DNA from: Balaenoptera acutorostrata
Lineage: Eukaryota > Chordata > Mammalia > Artiodactyla > Balaenopteridae
Direction of reading: 5' to 3'
Assembly: GCF_949987535.1 (NCBI RefSeq)
Contig: NC_080081.1
Coordinates: 47,776,973 to 47,840,972, forward strand
DNA length: 64,000 nucleotides
Position 1 is the first letter of the stretch; each line of letters starts with the position of its first letter. Of the stretch, positions 44,747-57,520 are shown piece by piece. The notes beneath the pieces were generated by a model. It did no database searches and had not been told where the DNA came from. It saw only the letters and a program-made list of their open reading frames with translations. Made by a program: the position numbers and the translations under genes.

Positions 44747-47700
44747 TTAAGTTCCACATACATGCGTTAATATACGATATTTGTTTTTCTCTTTCTGACT
44801 TACTTCACTTTGTATGACAGTCTCTAGATCCATCCACGTCTCAAAAAATGACTCAATTTTGTTCCTTTTTATGGCTGAGTAATATTCCATTGTATATATG
44901 TACCACATCTTCTTTATCCATTCGTCTGTCGATGGGCATTTAGGTTGCTTCCATGACCTGGCTATTGTAAGTAGTGCTGCAATGAACATTGGGGTGCATG
45001 TGTCTTTTTGAATTATGGTTTTCTCTGGGTAAATGCCCAGGAGTGGGATTGCTGGATCATATGGTAATTCTATTTTTAGTTTTTTAAGGAACCTCCATAT
45101 TGTTCTCCATAGTGGCTGTATCAATTTACATTCCCACCAACACTGCAAGAGGGTTCCCTTTTCTCCACACCCTCTCCAGCATTTGTTGTTTGTAGATTTT
45201 CTGATGATGCCCATTCTAACTGGTGTGAGGTGATACCTCATTGTAGTTTTGATTTGCATTTCTCTAATAATTAGTGATGTTGAGCATCTTTTCATGTGCT
45301 TCTTGGCCATCTGTATGTCTTCTTTGAAGAAATGTCTGTTTAGGTCTTCTGCCCATTTTTGGATTGGGTTGTTTGTTTCTTTAATATTGAGCTGCATGAG
45401 CTGTTTATATATTTTGGAGATTAATCCTTTGTCCGTTGATTCATTTGCAAATATTCTCTCCCATTCTGAGGGTCGTCTTTTCGTCTTGTTTATGGTTTCC
45501 TCTGCTGTGCAAAAGCTTTGAAGTTTCATTAGGTCCCATTTGTTTATTTTTGTTTTTCTTTCCATTACTCTAGGAGGTGGATAAAAAAAGATCTTGCTGT
45601 GATTTATGTCAAAGAGTGTTCTTCCAATGTTTTTCTCTAAGAGTTTTATAGTGTCCAGTCTTAAATTTAACTCTCAAATCCGTTTTGAGTTTATTTTTGT
45701 GTATGGCGTTAGGGAGTATTCTAATTTCATTCTTTTACATGTAGCTGTCCAATTTTCCCAGCACCACTTATTGAAGAGACTGTCTTTTCTTCATTGTATA
45801 TCTTTGCCTCCTTTGTCATAGATTAGTTGACCATAGATGCGTGGGTTTATCTCTGGGCTTTCTATCTTGTTCCATTGATCTATGTTTCTGTTTTTGTGCC
45901 AGTACCATATTGTCTTGATTACTGTAGCTTTGTAGTGTAGTCTGAAGTCAGGGAGTCTGATTCCTCCAGCTCCGTTTTTTTCCCTCAAGACTGCTTTGGC
46001 TATTCGGGATCTTTTGTGTCTCCATACAAATTTTAAGATGATTTGTTCTAGGTCTGTAAAAAAATGCCATTGGTAATTTGATAGGGATTGCATTGAATCT
46101 GTAGATTGCTTTGGGTAGTATAGTCATTTTAACAATATTGATTCTTCCAATCTGAGAACATGGTATACCTCTCCATCTGTTGGTATCATCTTTAATTTCT
46201 TTCATCAGTGTCTTATAGTTTTCTGCATACAGGTCTTTTGTCTCCCTAGGTAGGTTTATTCCTAGGTATTTTATTCTTTTTGTTGCAGTGGTAAATGGGA
46301 GTGTTTCCTTAATTTCTCTTTCAGATTTTTCATCATTAGTGTATAGGAATGAAAGAGATTTCTGTGCATTAATTTTGTATCTTGCAACTTTACCAAATTC
46401 ATTGGTAAACTCTAGTAGTTTTCTGGTGGCATTTTTAGGATTCTCAGTTTTACTTTTTCTTTTCCAGTTTGTATTCCTTTTATTTCTTTTTCTTCTCTGA
46501 TTGCCGTGGCTAGGACTTCCAAAACTATGTTGAATAATAGTGGTGAGAGGGGACATCCTTGTCTCGTTCCTGATCTTAGAGGAAATGCTTTCAGTTTTTC
46601 ACCGTTGAGAATGATGTTTGCTGTGGGTTTGTCATATATGGCCTTTATTATGTTGAAGTATGTTCCCTCTATGCCTACGTTCTGGAGGGTTTTTATCATA
46701 AATGAGTGTTGAATTTTGTCGAAAGCTTTCTCTGCATCTATTGAGATGATCATATGGTTTTTATTCTTCAGTTTGTTAATATGGTGTATCACATTGATTG
46801 ATTTGCGTATATTGAAGAATCCTTGCATCCCTGGGATAAATCCCACTTGATCGTGGTGTATGATCCTTTTAATGTGTTGTTGGATTCTGTTTGCTAGTAT
46901 TTTGTTGAGGATTTTTGCATCTATATTCATCAGTGATATTGGTCTGTAATTTTTTTTTTGTAGTATCTTTGTCTGGTTTTGGTATCCAGGTGATGGTGGC
47001 CTCATAGAATGAGTTTGAGAGTGTTCCTTCCTCTGCAATTTTTTGGAAGAGTTTGAGAAGGATGGGTGTTAGCTCTTCTCTAAATGTTTGATAGAATTCA
47101 CCTGTGAAGCCATCTGGTCCTGGACTTTTGTTTATTGGAAGATTTTAAATCACAGTTTCAATTTCATTACTTGTGATTGGTCTGTTCATATTTTCTGTTT
47201 CTTCGTGGTTCAGTCTTGGAAGGTTATACCTTTCTAAGAATTTGTCCATTTCTTCCAGTTTGTCCATTTTATTGGCATAGAGTTGCTTGTAGTAGTCTCT
47301 TAGGATGTTTTGTATTTCTGCGGTTTCTGTTGTAACTTCTCCTTTTTCATTTCTGATTTTGTTGATTTGAGTCCTCTCCCTCTTTTTCTTGATGAGTCTG
47401 GCTAATGGCTTATCAATTTTGTTTATCTTCTCAAAGAACCAGCTTTTAGTTTTATTGATCTTTGCTATTGTTTTCTTTGTTTCTATTTCATTTATTTCTG
47501 CTCTGAGCTTTATGATTTCTTTCCTTCTGCTAACTTTGGGTTTTGCTTCTTCTTCTTTCTGTAGTTCCTTTAGGTGTAAGTTTAGATTGTTTATTTGAGA
47601 TTTTTCTTATTTCTTTAGGTTAGCTTGTATAACTATAAACTTCCCTCTTAGAACTGCTTGTGCTGCAGCCCATAGGTTTTGGATCGTCGTGTTTTCATTG

Positions 47701-48535
47701 TTATTTGTCTCTAGGTGTTTTTTGATTTCCTCTTTGGTTTCTTCAGTGATCTCTTGGTTATTTAGTAACGTATTGTTTAGCCTCCATGTGTTTGTACTTT
47801 TCACGTTTTTTTCCCTGTAATTCATTTCTAATCTCATAGCGTTGTGGTCAGAAAAGATGCTTGATATGATTTCAATTTTCTTAAATTTACTGAGGCTTGA
47901 TTTGTGACCCAAGATGTGATCTATCCTGGAGAATGTTCCGTGCGCACTTGAGAAGAAAGTGTAATCTGTTTTTGGATGGAATGTCCTATAAATATCAATT
48001 AAATCTATCTGGTGTATTGTGTCATTTAAAGCTTCTGTTTCCTTATTGATTTTCATTTTGGATGATCTGTCCATTGGTGTAAGTGAGGTGTTAAAGTCCC
48101 CACTATTATTGTGTTTCTGTCGATTTCCTCTTTTATAGCTGTTAGCAGTTGCCTTATGTATTGAGGTGCTCCTATGTTGGGTGCATATATATTTATAATT
48201 GTTATATCTTTTTCTTGGATTGATCCCTTGATCATTATGTAGTGTCCTTCCTTGTCTCTTGTAACATTCTTTATTTTAAAGTCTATTTTATCTGATATGA
48301 GTATAGCTACTCCAGCTTTCTTTTGATTTCCATTTGCATGGAATATCTTTTTCCATCCCCTCACTTTCAGTCTGTATGTGTCCCTAGGTCTGAAGTGGGT
48401 CTCTTGTAGACAGCATATATATGGGTCTTGTTTTTGTATCCATTCAGCAAGCCTGTGTCTTTTGGTTGGAGCATTTAATCCATTCACGTTTAAGGTAATT
48501 ATCGATATGTATGTTCCTATGACCATTTTCTTCAT
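44747..48535 (-). pseudogene. L1-C ORF2, RT catalytic box deleted
   Basis: The endonuclease is read from 48535 (MKKMVIGTYISIITLNVNG, LQETH) and at 47607-48074 (SDHN). RT fragments lie at 46412-47038 ([26 protein letters not shown]). Directly after, at 46446/46447, 34 bp present in L1-A (20298-20331) and L1-B are missing. That removes the FADD catalytic box and shifts the frame. The C-terminal part at 44747-45565 (272 codons) is intact, with [18 protein letters not shown]. Definitively dead. Confidence 0.95.
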
Positions 48536-48599
48536 TGTTTTGGGTTTGTTTTTGTAGGTCCTTTTCTTCTCTTGTGTTTCCCACTTAGAGAAGTTCCTT

Positions 48600-49484
48600 T
48601 AGCATTTGTTGTAGAGCTGGTTTGGTGGTACTGAATTCTCTTAGCTTTTGCTTGTCTGTAAAGCTTTTGATTTCTCTATCAAACCTGAATGAGATACTTG
48701 CTGGGTAGAGTAATCTTGGTTGTAGTTTCTTCCCTTTCATCACTTTAAGTATATCGTGTCACTCCCTTCTGGCTTGTAGAGTTTCTGCTGAGAAATCAGC
48801 TGTTAACCTTATGGGAGTTCCCTTGTATGTTATTTGTCATTTTTCCCTTGCTGCTTTCCATAATTTTTCTTTGTCTTTAATTTTTGCCGATTTGATTACT
48901 ATGTGTCTTGGCGTGTTTCTCCTTGGGTTTATCCTGTATGGGACTCTGCGCTTCCTGGACTTGGGTGGCTATTTCCATTCCCATGTTAGGGAAGTTTTTG
49001 ACTATAATCTCTTCAAATATTTTCTCTGGTCTTTTCTCTCTCCTCCTTCTGGGACCCCTATAATGCGAATGTTGTTGCATTTAATGTTGTCCCAGAGGTC
49101 TCTTAGGCTGTCTTCATTTCTTTTCATTCTTTTTTCTTTATTCTATTCCACAACAGTGAACTCCACCATTCTGTCTTTCAGGTTACTTATCCGTTCTTCT
49201 GCCTCAGTTATTCTGCTATTGGTTCCTTCTAGTGTAGTTTTCATTTCAGTTATTGTATTGTTCATCTCTGTTTGTTTGTTCTTTAATTCTTCTAGGTCTT
49301 TGTTAAATATTTCTTGCATCTTCTCGATCTTTGCCTCCATTCTTATTCCGAGGTCCTGGATCATCTTCACTATCATTATTCTGAATTCTTTTTCTGGAAG
49401 GTTGCCTATCTCCACTTCATTTAGTTGTTTTTCTGGGGTTTTATCTTGTTCCTTCATCTGGTATATAGCCCTCTGCCTTTTCAT
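48600..49484 (-). pseudogene. L1-C ORF1, broken
   Basis: It starts MKRQRAIYQMKEQDKTPEK at 49484 with a coiled coil (EIFNKDLEELKNKQTEMN, RITEAEERISNLKDR) to about 49143. A second piece at 48877-49080 retains RRM-region sequence. The C-terminal domain region (about 48600-48800) is recognisable but out of frame. Confidence 0.9.
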
Positions 49485-49615
49485 CTTGCCTATCTTTCTG
49501 TGAATGTGGTTTTTATTCCACAGGCTGCAGGATTGTAGTTTTTCTTGCTTCTGCTGTCTGCCCTCTGGTTCTTGAGGGTATCTAAGAGGCTTGATGGGAG
49601 CCTTTATGTATTATT

Positions 49616-50940
49616 TTGATATGTGTCTCTGCTAGATTAAATCCATGCAGCATCATCCAACTGGTTTATCATCCCAAATAACTGCCTGTTGAACTAGGTG
49701 CATCTTTCTAACTTTTAAGATTTTCTAAGACTTTACATTTCTTTTCACCTTCAGTACTGTGTTTAGGTGGAAATTAGCTTTAATTGCCAGTTTGCTAAAT
49801 AATACAAAAATGTTAAAATAATGAATAGGAAGAGAGATTTCACGCATTAATATCTTTTTTTTCTTTTCTCACTTTCACTATCTGTTGAGAGAACGAAAGT
49901 TGCAAGAAAGATCATCTATCAAGATGTGATCATCAACAGGCATTAAATGAATGCCAATGATGACAGAATTACTCTGACAAAAATTATTTAATTTCTGGAC
50001 TTCCTGTCATCATTTGTAAGCATGGAAGAAATGGTCTAATAAAGTTGCATGAAGTACTTAAGTATGAATAGTAATGCTCTAATCTTTTCTTGGGAAGATG
50101 TTTACTAGGCTGTATTGTAATGTAGGAGGGAGCACATTTATAAAATGCCATCAGCATTATCTCTTAAGCATGCGTTTGAAGTGTTTATTGGCATTAAGAT
50201 CTTAGATGACCTACTATTTAATACATATTTTAGCTTTTAGTGTGGGGAAACATAGTATAGATAATACAAAAGGCATTCAGAAGTTAATTTTGAAACAATT
50301 TTCAGGATGTACTATCAAGTTGAATCTATTTTTGTTCAGTGGTGTTTTTAAATAGGGTATGTGAGGTATACAAAAAAGGATAGAACATAGATAATTAATT
50401 GAAATACTTTGTGTACTCCTTTCAATCACATTCTTCTTTAATTCCCAAAGGTGAACAATACCCTGAATCTGTTGGTTTTATTCCTATATGTTAAAAAAAA
50501 AGTTTTCTGTGTCTTTAATGATAAATGTACAGGAAAAAAAACTTTTTTTCTGAACTACTTGCTGGTAAGTTGCTGACTCAATGCCTCATAATACCTTAAT
50601 ATTTTAGTATTAGTCTACAAAAAAGGACATCCTCCTACTCAACCACAATATAACCACCACCATCAGGAGGCTAACACTGATCAATTTCCGTCAACTAATC
50701 CTCACAGTCTTAAGTTTTACCAGTAGTACCAGCAGTGCTCTTTATAGCAAAAGAATCCTGTTGAGAACTGTGTGGTGTATTCAGTTGTCATGTTTTAAAA
50801 TCTCCTCAGTCTAGAAGAGGTCCTTAATCTTGTATCTTATGAATTTGACACTTGAAGATTCCACCTGATTAATTTGTAGACTGTCACTGAGTTTGCATTG
50901 GTATAATAAGGCTTTTTAAGTTTTGAAAGTCTGTTGGATA
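49616..50940. other. Intronic sequence, no gene
   Basis: AT-rich unique DNA right of L1-C. No repeat family recognised with confidence. Confidence 0.5.
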
Positions 50941-50969
50941 TAAACAGGTTACCTAATACTTTAAACAAT

Positions 50970-51288
50970 TTTTTTTTCTTTGATCATAAGTGAGGTTGAA
51001 CATTTCTTCACACAGTTATTGGCCCTTTGGTTTACTCTTCTGTGAATTTCTTGTTCATATCTTTTGCCAGTTTTTTCCATTGAGGTTTTTTTCTTTTTCC
51101 TATTGATTTGTAGAATTCATCACATATCCTTAATGCTCATGTCAGTTTATATGAGTTGTAAGTATCTTGTCCCAGTCTGAGTCTTGTCTGTTTACTTCCT
51201 TTTGGGGGTGGTAGGATGGATGAAAGTACAGAAATGTAAAAATCAATGTGGCCAGATTTGTAAATCTTTTTATGGTTTCTGCTTCTTG
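50970..51288 (-). repeat. Ancient L1 ORF2 fragment, left part
   Basis: gtgaggttgaacatttcttc, attggccctttggtttact, and cttgtccc-agtctgag follow the reverse complement of the ORF2 C-terminal region. It continues at about 52300 after an inserted block. Confidence 0.7.
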
Positions 51289-51289
51289 T

Positions 51290-52300
51290 ATTGTTAATCA
51301 AAATTTCAGAAACAGAGACCTGATTGAATAAACAGGTGTTTATATAGGGTTTGTTAGGATTGCAGCCCAGGAGATAAAGATTCAAGGACCATTTGAATTG
51401 TGTTCCTTTGGACTACAAAATGGGGGAGGGTTATAAAGGCAAAAACCTGCAAGGTTATTTCCATAAGTTGTTTGTCAAGAATTAGGACTGGAGTTGGAAA
51501 GAAGTAAGGGTGCTTGTTAATCAGGGATTGGCTGGGGTCTGAACTGATTACATAGCTGTGAAGGGGGATGGACTTTGAAACTGCTACGGAGTCCAAGCTG
51601 CTAACTTGCTCCTTGCATGACAGGCCAATAAATGGAGAGACTGAGACGTTGGGGCAAAGAATAGTGACTTTATTCAGAAAGCCAGCAGACCTAGAAGATG
51701 GTGGACTAGGGTCCCAAAGAACCATCTTACCCGAGTTAGAATTCAGGCTTTTATACTAAAAGAGGTGGAGGTGTGGCTTGTTGTTGCAGACTTCTTGGTG
51801 CAGGAATCCCTTGTTCTTGCAGCTGTCCACTTAGGTCTGATCACAATGTTCCTGTAAATCTTCAACAACACAAATGTTATTTCTGTTCCGGAACTTTTTA
51901 TCTCTATAGGAATGAAAGTTTTATACCTTAGAGGTCAAGCCTGGGAGGCAGACCCTTAAGAATGGGCTATCATGTATATTTTAGGCTATAGGCAACTTCT
52001 TTTACAAAGGTGCAGAGTCAGCATGACTAAGCAAGGCAACAGAGCACAAAGGTTAGAGCTAAAGGAATAGATACAATATGGAGTCAGGTTTGTTCTTCTC
52101 TGTTAGAAAACTACAAGGGTGCAGCTAGCAGATACTAGGAGATACTGTTTTGAAATGGCTGGTCCTGTTCTTGAGTTTGATACAGTTCAGAGAAAATTCA
52201 AGTTCTTAGAGATGCAGGAATGTATCTGAAACCACATCAACAATGGTCTGGCTCCATTTTGGATGCCTGAGCCATAGTTGCTCCATTTTGATTTTTAAAC
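51290..52300 (-). mobile_element. ERV LTR-like block inserted in an old L1
   Basis: The minus strand has LTR-like architecture: a TATA-like tataaaag (near 51752) and, about 90 bp on, AATAAA (near 51670) followed by a GT-rich/T-rich stretch. A second tataaa-containing part lies around 51340-51440. No gag, pol or env sequence was seen. The old L1 continues on both sides. I cannot name the family and the exact TG...CA ends are not certain. It could be two adjoining LTR pieces. Confidence 0.5.
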
Positions 52301-52304
52301 GGTC

Positions 52305-53480
52305 TTAAATATGTCATAAGTGTATTATTTAAGAAATCCTTCTCTATCCTGACATCATAGATCTGTTCTTCTATATTCCTAAAATTGTTAGAATTATGAT
52401 ATCTTTATGTCTGACGTGAGAGATTGGATCCAATACTTTTCCTACATGGATAACTAGTTTTTCTAGCAGCATTTATTGAATAGCCATTCTTGTCCATCAT
52501 TTGTAATATCTCCACTGTTATACATCAAGGTATTGCTCATATGTGGGTTTGTTTCTGAGGTTTGATTTTGTCCATTGGTCTGTTTGTCTAGCTCTGCATT
52601 TATATCCATTGTCTTAATTAATATAGCTGTATAATAAGCCTTCATATCTAGGACCCCCTTCCCTACTTCAAAATTGTCCTGGCTCTTCTTGGCCCCTTTG
52701 TGATTTTATATTAATTTTACAATCAATTAGTTAAGTTTTATTATAAACCCTGTTGGGATCTTGATTGGAATTGCAATAAATTTATTGATTTAGACAGGAT
52801 AAATGCCTTTGTAATATTAAATTTTTCTGTGAACATTGGATATCTTATATCTATCTGTTTATTTATTTCGATTTTCTCTGTTCCTGAACTGTACAAGTTT
52901 ATAATTTTCTCCCTAGAGGTCGTGTACATCTTTTATGAGCTTTAATCCTTGGTTTATTTCTAAAATGTAACTAGTATTTTTAAAAAATTAACATTTTTAC
53001 GAAGATTATTAATTTGTGTGTTGCTTTTGGTATTCAGTAATCTTATTGAACTCTCAGTTTTTATTATTTGTAGAGTTCCTCATATTTTTCTATGTATGTA
53101 ATCAGAATATCTGTGACTAACTTTTGTATCTTTTCCTATTCTTATTCCTTTCTTTTTCCTTTCATTGCACGGAGTAGAAAGCCCCAGAAAAGAGTTAATT
53201 TTTTTTTTCTTTCCTGTTCCTAAAGTATTTGGTAAAGGCCTTTTTTTCATTTTACATTTCAGTTATTTGAATTAAGTTGGCTAGCCCTTCACTACACTCG
53301 CCTTCCAATGAGGTAGACGTGTAGTTCTGCTAATTTTTATCCTTTAAACTGAGTATATCCTCCATTACTGATTAAATGAGTGGCTATGTATGATACATTT
53401 CTGTTTTCTTTTATTTATTATGTCATTAGATCAGTTTTCTAATCTTTTCATAAGAACTCTATTTTATTGGACTATGAACA
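52305..53480 (-). repeat. Ancient L1 ORF2 fragment, right part
   Basis: It contains attatttaagaaatccttctc, attggatccaatacttttcc, tgttgggatcttgattgga and caataaatttattgattt, all in the order of a reversed old L1 ORF2. Many stops. Confidence 0.7.
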
Positions 53481-56400
53481 TTTAACTTTATTCATCTTTG
53501 TTCTCTTCGTGTCTTCACAGTGCATACTTCATGTATTGTTGAATGAGTTAGTCTGTTTCTTCTGCTTTGGTGAATACCATGTCTAAGCAAGAAAAGATAT
53601 AAATTAGTACACATAGAGTTAAATACTGAGATGTCTTTGTGTTCTTAGCTTTGTAGTCAACTCAGATATCTTTGAAACTAAGGTCCAGAGGAAGAAAGAA
53701 GAGCTCAAGTGAACTGATAAAATTGAATTTGATACTTTTTGGTACAGTTGGTGGGAGGAGGGTTCTTACTGCTATCTTTATTCCACATTGCCACTCTCTG
53801 GGTACACGCTAAAGATAATTTTTCTTTTTTCATTTTTAATCTTTTTTTCTGCTTTCATTGTTGGTGTTAAAGATTTATGCATAGCTATTTCTTCAGTCAG
53901 ACAAATGAACACCTATTGTGTTGGATGTGTAAGTGATGTCTTAAGGGTCACCAGGAGTCTGAATGAAACACCAAGGAAAACTCGTTTGTGTTAGTTCTTT
54001 AAGTGCTAATTGACTGCTATAGATTCCTACTAGCAGTTTGCTTATTTCAAGTATTAGCGTTTTTTACAAATTTACTTTTCTGTATCATGGGTGTTACTAG
54101 CAGTTTGTTTATTTCAAGTATTAGCATTTTTTACAAATCTACTTTTCCATATCATGGATGTTTTTTATTTCTTATAAACTATAAAAGTATATTTTGGGTT
54201 GACCAGATAAAACGAGAGAGGTTCTATGGTAATGCTTTGTTCTGATCTATTAGTTGTCACCCATCTCCCTCTCCTTCAGGTAGAAATTGAAAAATTCAGG
54301 GAGAGGTTGTTTAAAAGCAATCCAAATAATAATCCAAATGGGAGGAGGAGGAAGAGAGGGTAGAAGTGTAAGGCTATTGTCAACTTGATTCATGGGTTGT
54401 GTTTGTCAGGGGGATAATGTCAGTGCCTCGTTGTTTCTTCTAGATCCAGATAAATGAGAAAATAAATGATTTAGGAGCCTTAGATTTTGCCTGGTGGGAG
54501 TTCGTGGAACCAGTCAAATGGTTAGAAAGGAGAGTTTTAAAAGAATAAAGGTTATGTTAATGTTTAAGCTTGCTCTTTCACTAATTAGGAAGTGTGCAGG
54601 TACAGCCTTTCCAAACGATGAAGGCTTTCTTTTAGTCTTATTTTCTTCTCTAGAAACGTCAGCCTTTGTGCTTTGTGAAATAACCATTTTATCTTTTATG
54701 TAATTTACGAAGAAATGGCCATTTGTTTAGAAAAGTTGAAAAGCAAATAAGTGAATGAAACCCTTTTTATAAGTAGCAGTGTTCTTTTCTGCTGGATTAC
54801 ATAACAGTTGCCTGTGATTGTAGGTGCTTATGCATAAGCTTGAACAGTTTCAGCCAGATTATATTCCAAAGTAGAGTTGTGCAGCATGCTGCATATTCAT
54901 CTCATTTCTTGTCTATTCTGCTAAAATTTATAGCATGTGAGAAAAAAAGTGATATTTAAGTTTCTTCTATGTTTGTTTATTCCCTGATACTGGCATTAGG
55001 TTAAATTGTAATTTGGTTTCAAATTGAAATAGTTCGCACTCTTTCTATAAACTCCAGTTAGAATATTTGGTTGAATAACAACGTTTATGAGTTTGTTGTC
55101 AATCTCTGGGTAAATGCTATTTTCTGGCTGCTGTCCTGTTAATGAGCTAGCTGTCTGATTTCCTTTTAATTTTAATTGGGATTAAGTAAGGACATTGTGG
55201 ATAGAAGAGTGAATCCAACCCCACTATTGGTGAAACCAAAAAATCTGACCTCTTTATAATCACAGTTATGTAAAAAAATGAAAGGATTATATAAAGGTTA
55301 TAAAACCTTATATAAAGGTTTATATAAGAACGTAGTAAAAATGATGGACAAAGAAAGATAAGCTATTTTATAGCTTTAGCATATTTATGGGCCTCTTCAA
55401 TATAAAGTAGTAATAAAGTTAATTCCAAGTTTCAGGGTTTTGGTTGTATTTATCTTTTACAGGTTTTCTAATTTTACTTAAGCCTAATCTAAGAATATAA
55501 TATATTAAATTGCAGAACTACATGAGATTCAGTTAATGTGCACTATTTGGGAGTATATAATTACCTGGAATGAGATCATGAAATCTTTGATGTTTTTATT
55601 TGGCACTAAACCACTCATGGTAGTAAGAACATTCCTCAGTAGGGATAAACATCAGCAAGACCTTTTGACATTGTGTGATATGGAAGATGAATTCCAATGT
55701 GGTGAAGAACAGAATTATACTTTTAGAAGAAGTATGGGTAAAATTGCTCTTGTAGGATGTTGAGCTCTGAGGTCTCAGGAGAAGTAATTAGGGGATCACT
55801 GTGGACCTCTTAAAACGTAGAACGAATTTGTGGCTGTCGTGAAAAAAAATATTAGCAAAACTGCTACCAAGAACAATTATTTTGACTTTAACCCATGAAA
55901 CAAAGCATTGAACACTACTGAAATGAGATGATAGCTGTTGACTTAATGAGAATGTTTGGTTTTGATATTGCTGTGCTTCCAATTTTTACCTTTTAATATT
56001 ATGCTTATTGATCCTTATGAATGTTTTGATCCGTTATTGTACTGTTTTTCCAGGATCGATTTTATAACTCTAGTCATGCTTCTGCCTGTCTGTAGTGTTT
56101 TTCCTCTCTGGGTAAATTTCCTCACACCTGACCATCTTCAATTTGCTGCTTGTATATTCACTTAATTCTCCAAATAAGTCAATCATTTTAAATTTAGTCT
56201 GACTTTCCATGGCGTTAACTATCCCACTCAACTTGATGTATGTAAATTTAATGAACATGCTGTCTTGTAAAATCCACATCCATGAATGAAAATAGTGAGT
56301 CTAATGTTTGTAATTCAGTTGAAAAAATGTCCACTCTCTGTTTGCCATTCTCTGCTTGATTACTCCTTGGTGCTCACTAATTGCATGTATGTGCAGGAGT

Positions 56401-56590
56401 ATTAAGATTACATCTCTTTTTTCTCTCTCAGTTTTGCCAGAGAAGACGTAGAAGGTATTTCTTTTGTGTTGGTGTTTTATCAGCCTAGGATGGAGTCAAG
56501 GTGTCTAAAGATAGTAGCAAACTTGGATTTTCCTGGTTTGTGGGAACTTCTGGCCCCATCTGACACATAGGAAAAATCCTTTGGAGCATC
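53481..56590. other. Intronic sequence with a 67-bp tandem duplication, no gene
   Basis: AT-rich, mostly unique. Short frames (up to 80 codons at 54003-54245) arise partly from the tandem duplication. No recognised domain. Confidence 0.5.
54029..54162 (+). repeat. 67-bp tandem duplication
   Basis: actagcagtttg...atggatgtt occurs twice in a row (54029-54095, 54096-54162) with about six substitutions, mostly transitions. It has no larger array. Confidence 0.93.
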
Positions 56591-56608
56591 TTAAAAGCTG
56601 CTGGCTTG

Positions 56609-56946
56609 GGCTTCCCTGGTGGCGCAGTGGTTGAGAGTCTGCCTGCCAATGCAGGGGACACGGGTTCGAGCCCTGGTCTGGGAAGATCCCACATGCCGCG
56701 GAGCAACTGGGCCCGTGAGCCACAATTGCTGAGCCTGCGCGTCTGGAGCCTGTGCTCCGCAACAAGAGAGGCCGCGATACTGAGAGGCCCGCGCACCGCG
56801 ATGAAGAGTGGCCCCCGCTTGTCACAACTAGAGGAAGCCCTCGTACAGAAACGAAGACCCAACACAGCCATACATACATACATACATACATAAAATAAAT
56901 ACAGTATAAAGTGTTAAAAATAAATAAATAAATAAATTAAAAAAAA
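56609..56946 (+). mobile_element. CHR-type SINE with intact tRNA-like Pol III boxes
   Basis: The head gggcttccctggtggcgcag contains an A box (tggcgcagtgg, about 56620-56630). A B box, GGTTCGAGCC, lies at 56663-56672. The body ends in (CATA)n and (ATAA)n repeats and poly(A). A perfect 16-bp target duplication, aaaagctgctggcttg, lies at 56593-56608 and 56947-56962. The quality of the duplication suggests a relatively recent insertion. Sense to DIAPH3. Confidence 0.97.
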
Positions 56947-56962
56947 AAAAGCTGCTGGCTTG

Positions 56963-57508
56963 ACTACATGTCATTGACCTGGTTTCCAGGTCAGGGCCAC
57001 AAATACCCATTTGGTGTCCTTGTGCAAGTTAGAAAAATGTGTACACCTTCTTTCCTCTGAGAGGACACAGCACCTCACGAAGTCACACAGCCTGGTGAGT
57101 GAAGTCTTGGTAGGATCTCAGCTCTATTCACCTCTCAAGCAGGTGCTACTTTGCACAGCTCAACCACACATTGATGGTTCCAGGTCACAGAGGTTGTGTG
57201 TGGTTCTGCTAGTGCTCCCTGAAGACATGATGGATTTTAGCTTGGCCAGTTTTACCTGTGCCAGTACCACTGCCTGGAGACCCTGCCTCTGGAGCTGGAC
57301 TTTGTTTCCATTACTGTTCAAGGCTGGGGCTGTGAGTATTATCTCTGGCTCCAGCTCCATTTCCGAGAAAATTACCCGCATTTCATGTTTGTCCCAAAAT
57401 AGGATTAGCAAATTCTATTTGGGAAGTTTTATTATATCTCATTTGACAAATATCTAAAAAGTATATGCAATATAAAAGAGACAGCAAGTGTAGAAAAAAG
57501 TTCTTTTA
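56963..57508. other. Unique intronic spacer between two SINEs
   Basis: A 148-codon + frame (57011-57457) crosses this spacer without recognisable domains or splice signals. I do not regard it as a gene. Confidence 0.45.
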
Positions 57509-57520
57509 AAAATTATCTGT

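Larger units (their letters stand above)
44557..49600 (-). mobile_element. LINE-1 (L1-C), 5' truncated, different lineage, antisense to DIAPH3
   Basis: About 5.0 kb. The 3' UTR (tcatcaattttatacacatc, atgtcaatcccaatcgccc) and the 3' end with (ATT)n differ from L1-A and L1-B. The short retained 5' leader (aggctgcaggattgtag, cttgcttctgctgtctgcc) also differs. A 15-bp direct repeat with one mismatch, cctttatttattatt (44542-44556) and cctttatgtattatt (49601-49615), is the likely target duplication. Only about 0.1 kb of leader lies upstream of ORF1, so the promoter is lost. Confidence 0.94.

Noticed and set aside
48811..49503. 230-codon + frame
   Set aside because: It is the antisense shadow of L1-C ORF1.
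56609..56690. tRNA gene
   Set aside because: A and B boxes are present, but the sequence cannot be folded into a plausible mature tRNA and is the head of a SINE.
57011..57457. 148-codon + frame between two SINEs
   Set aside because: No domain, no splice signals, and intronic context.
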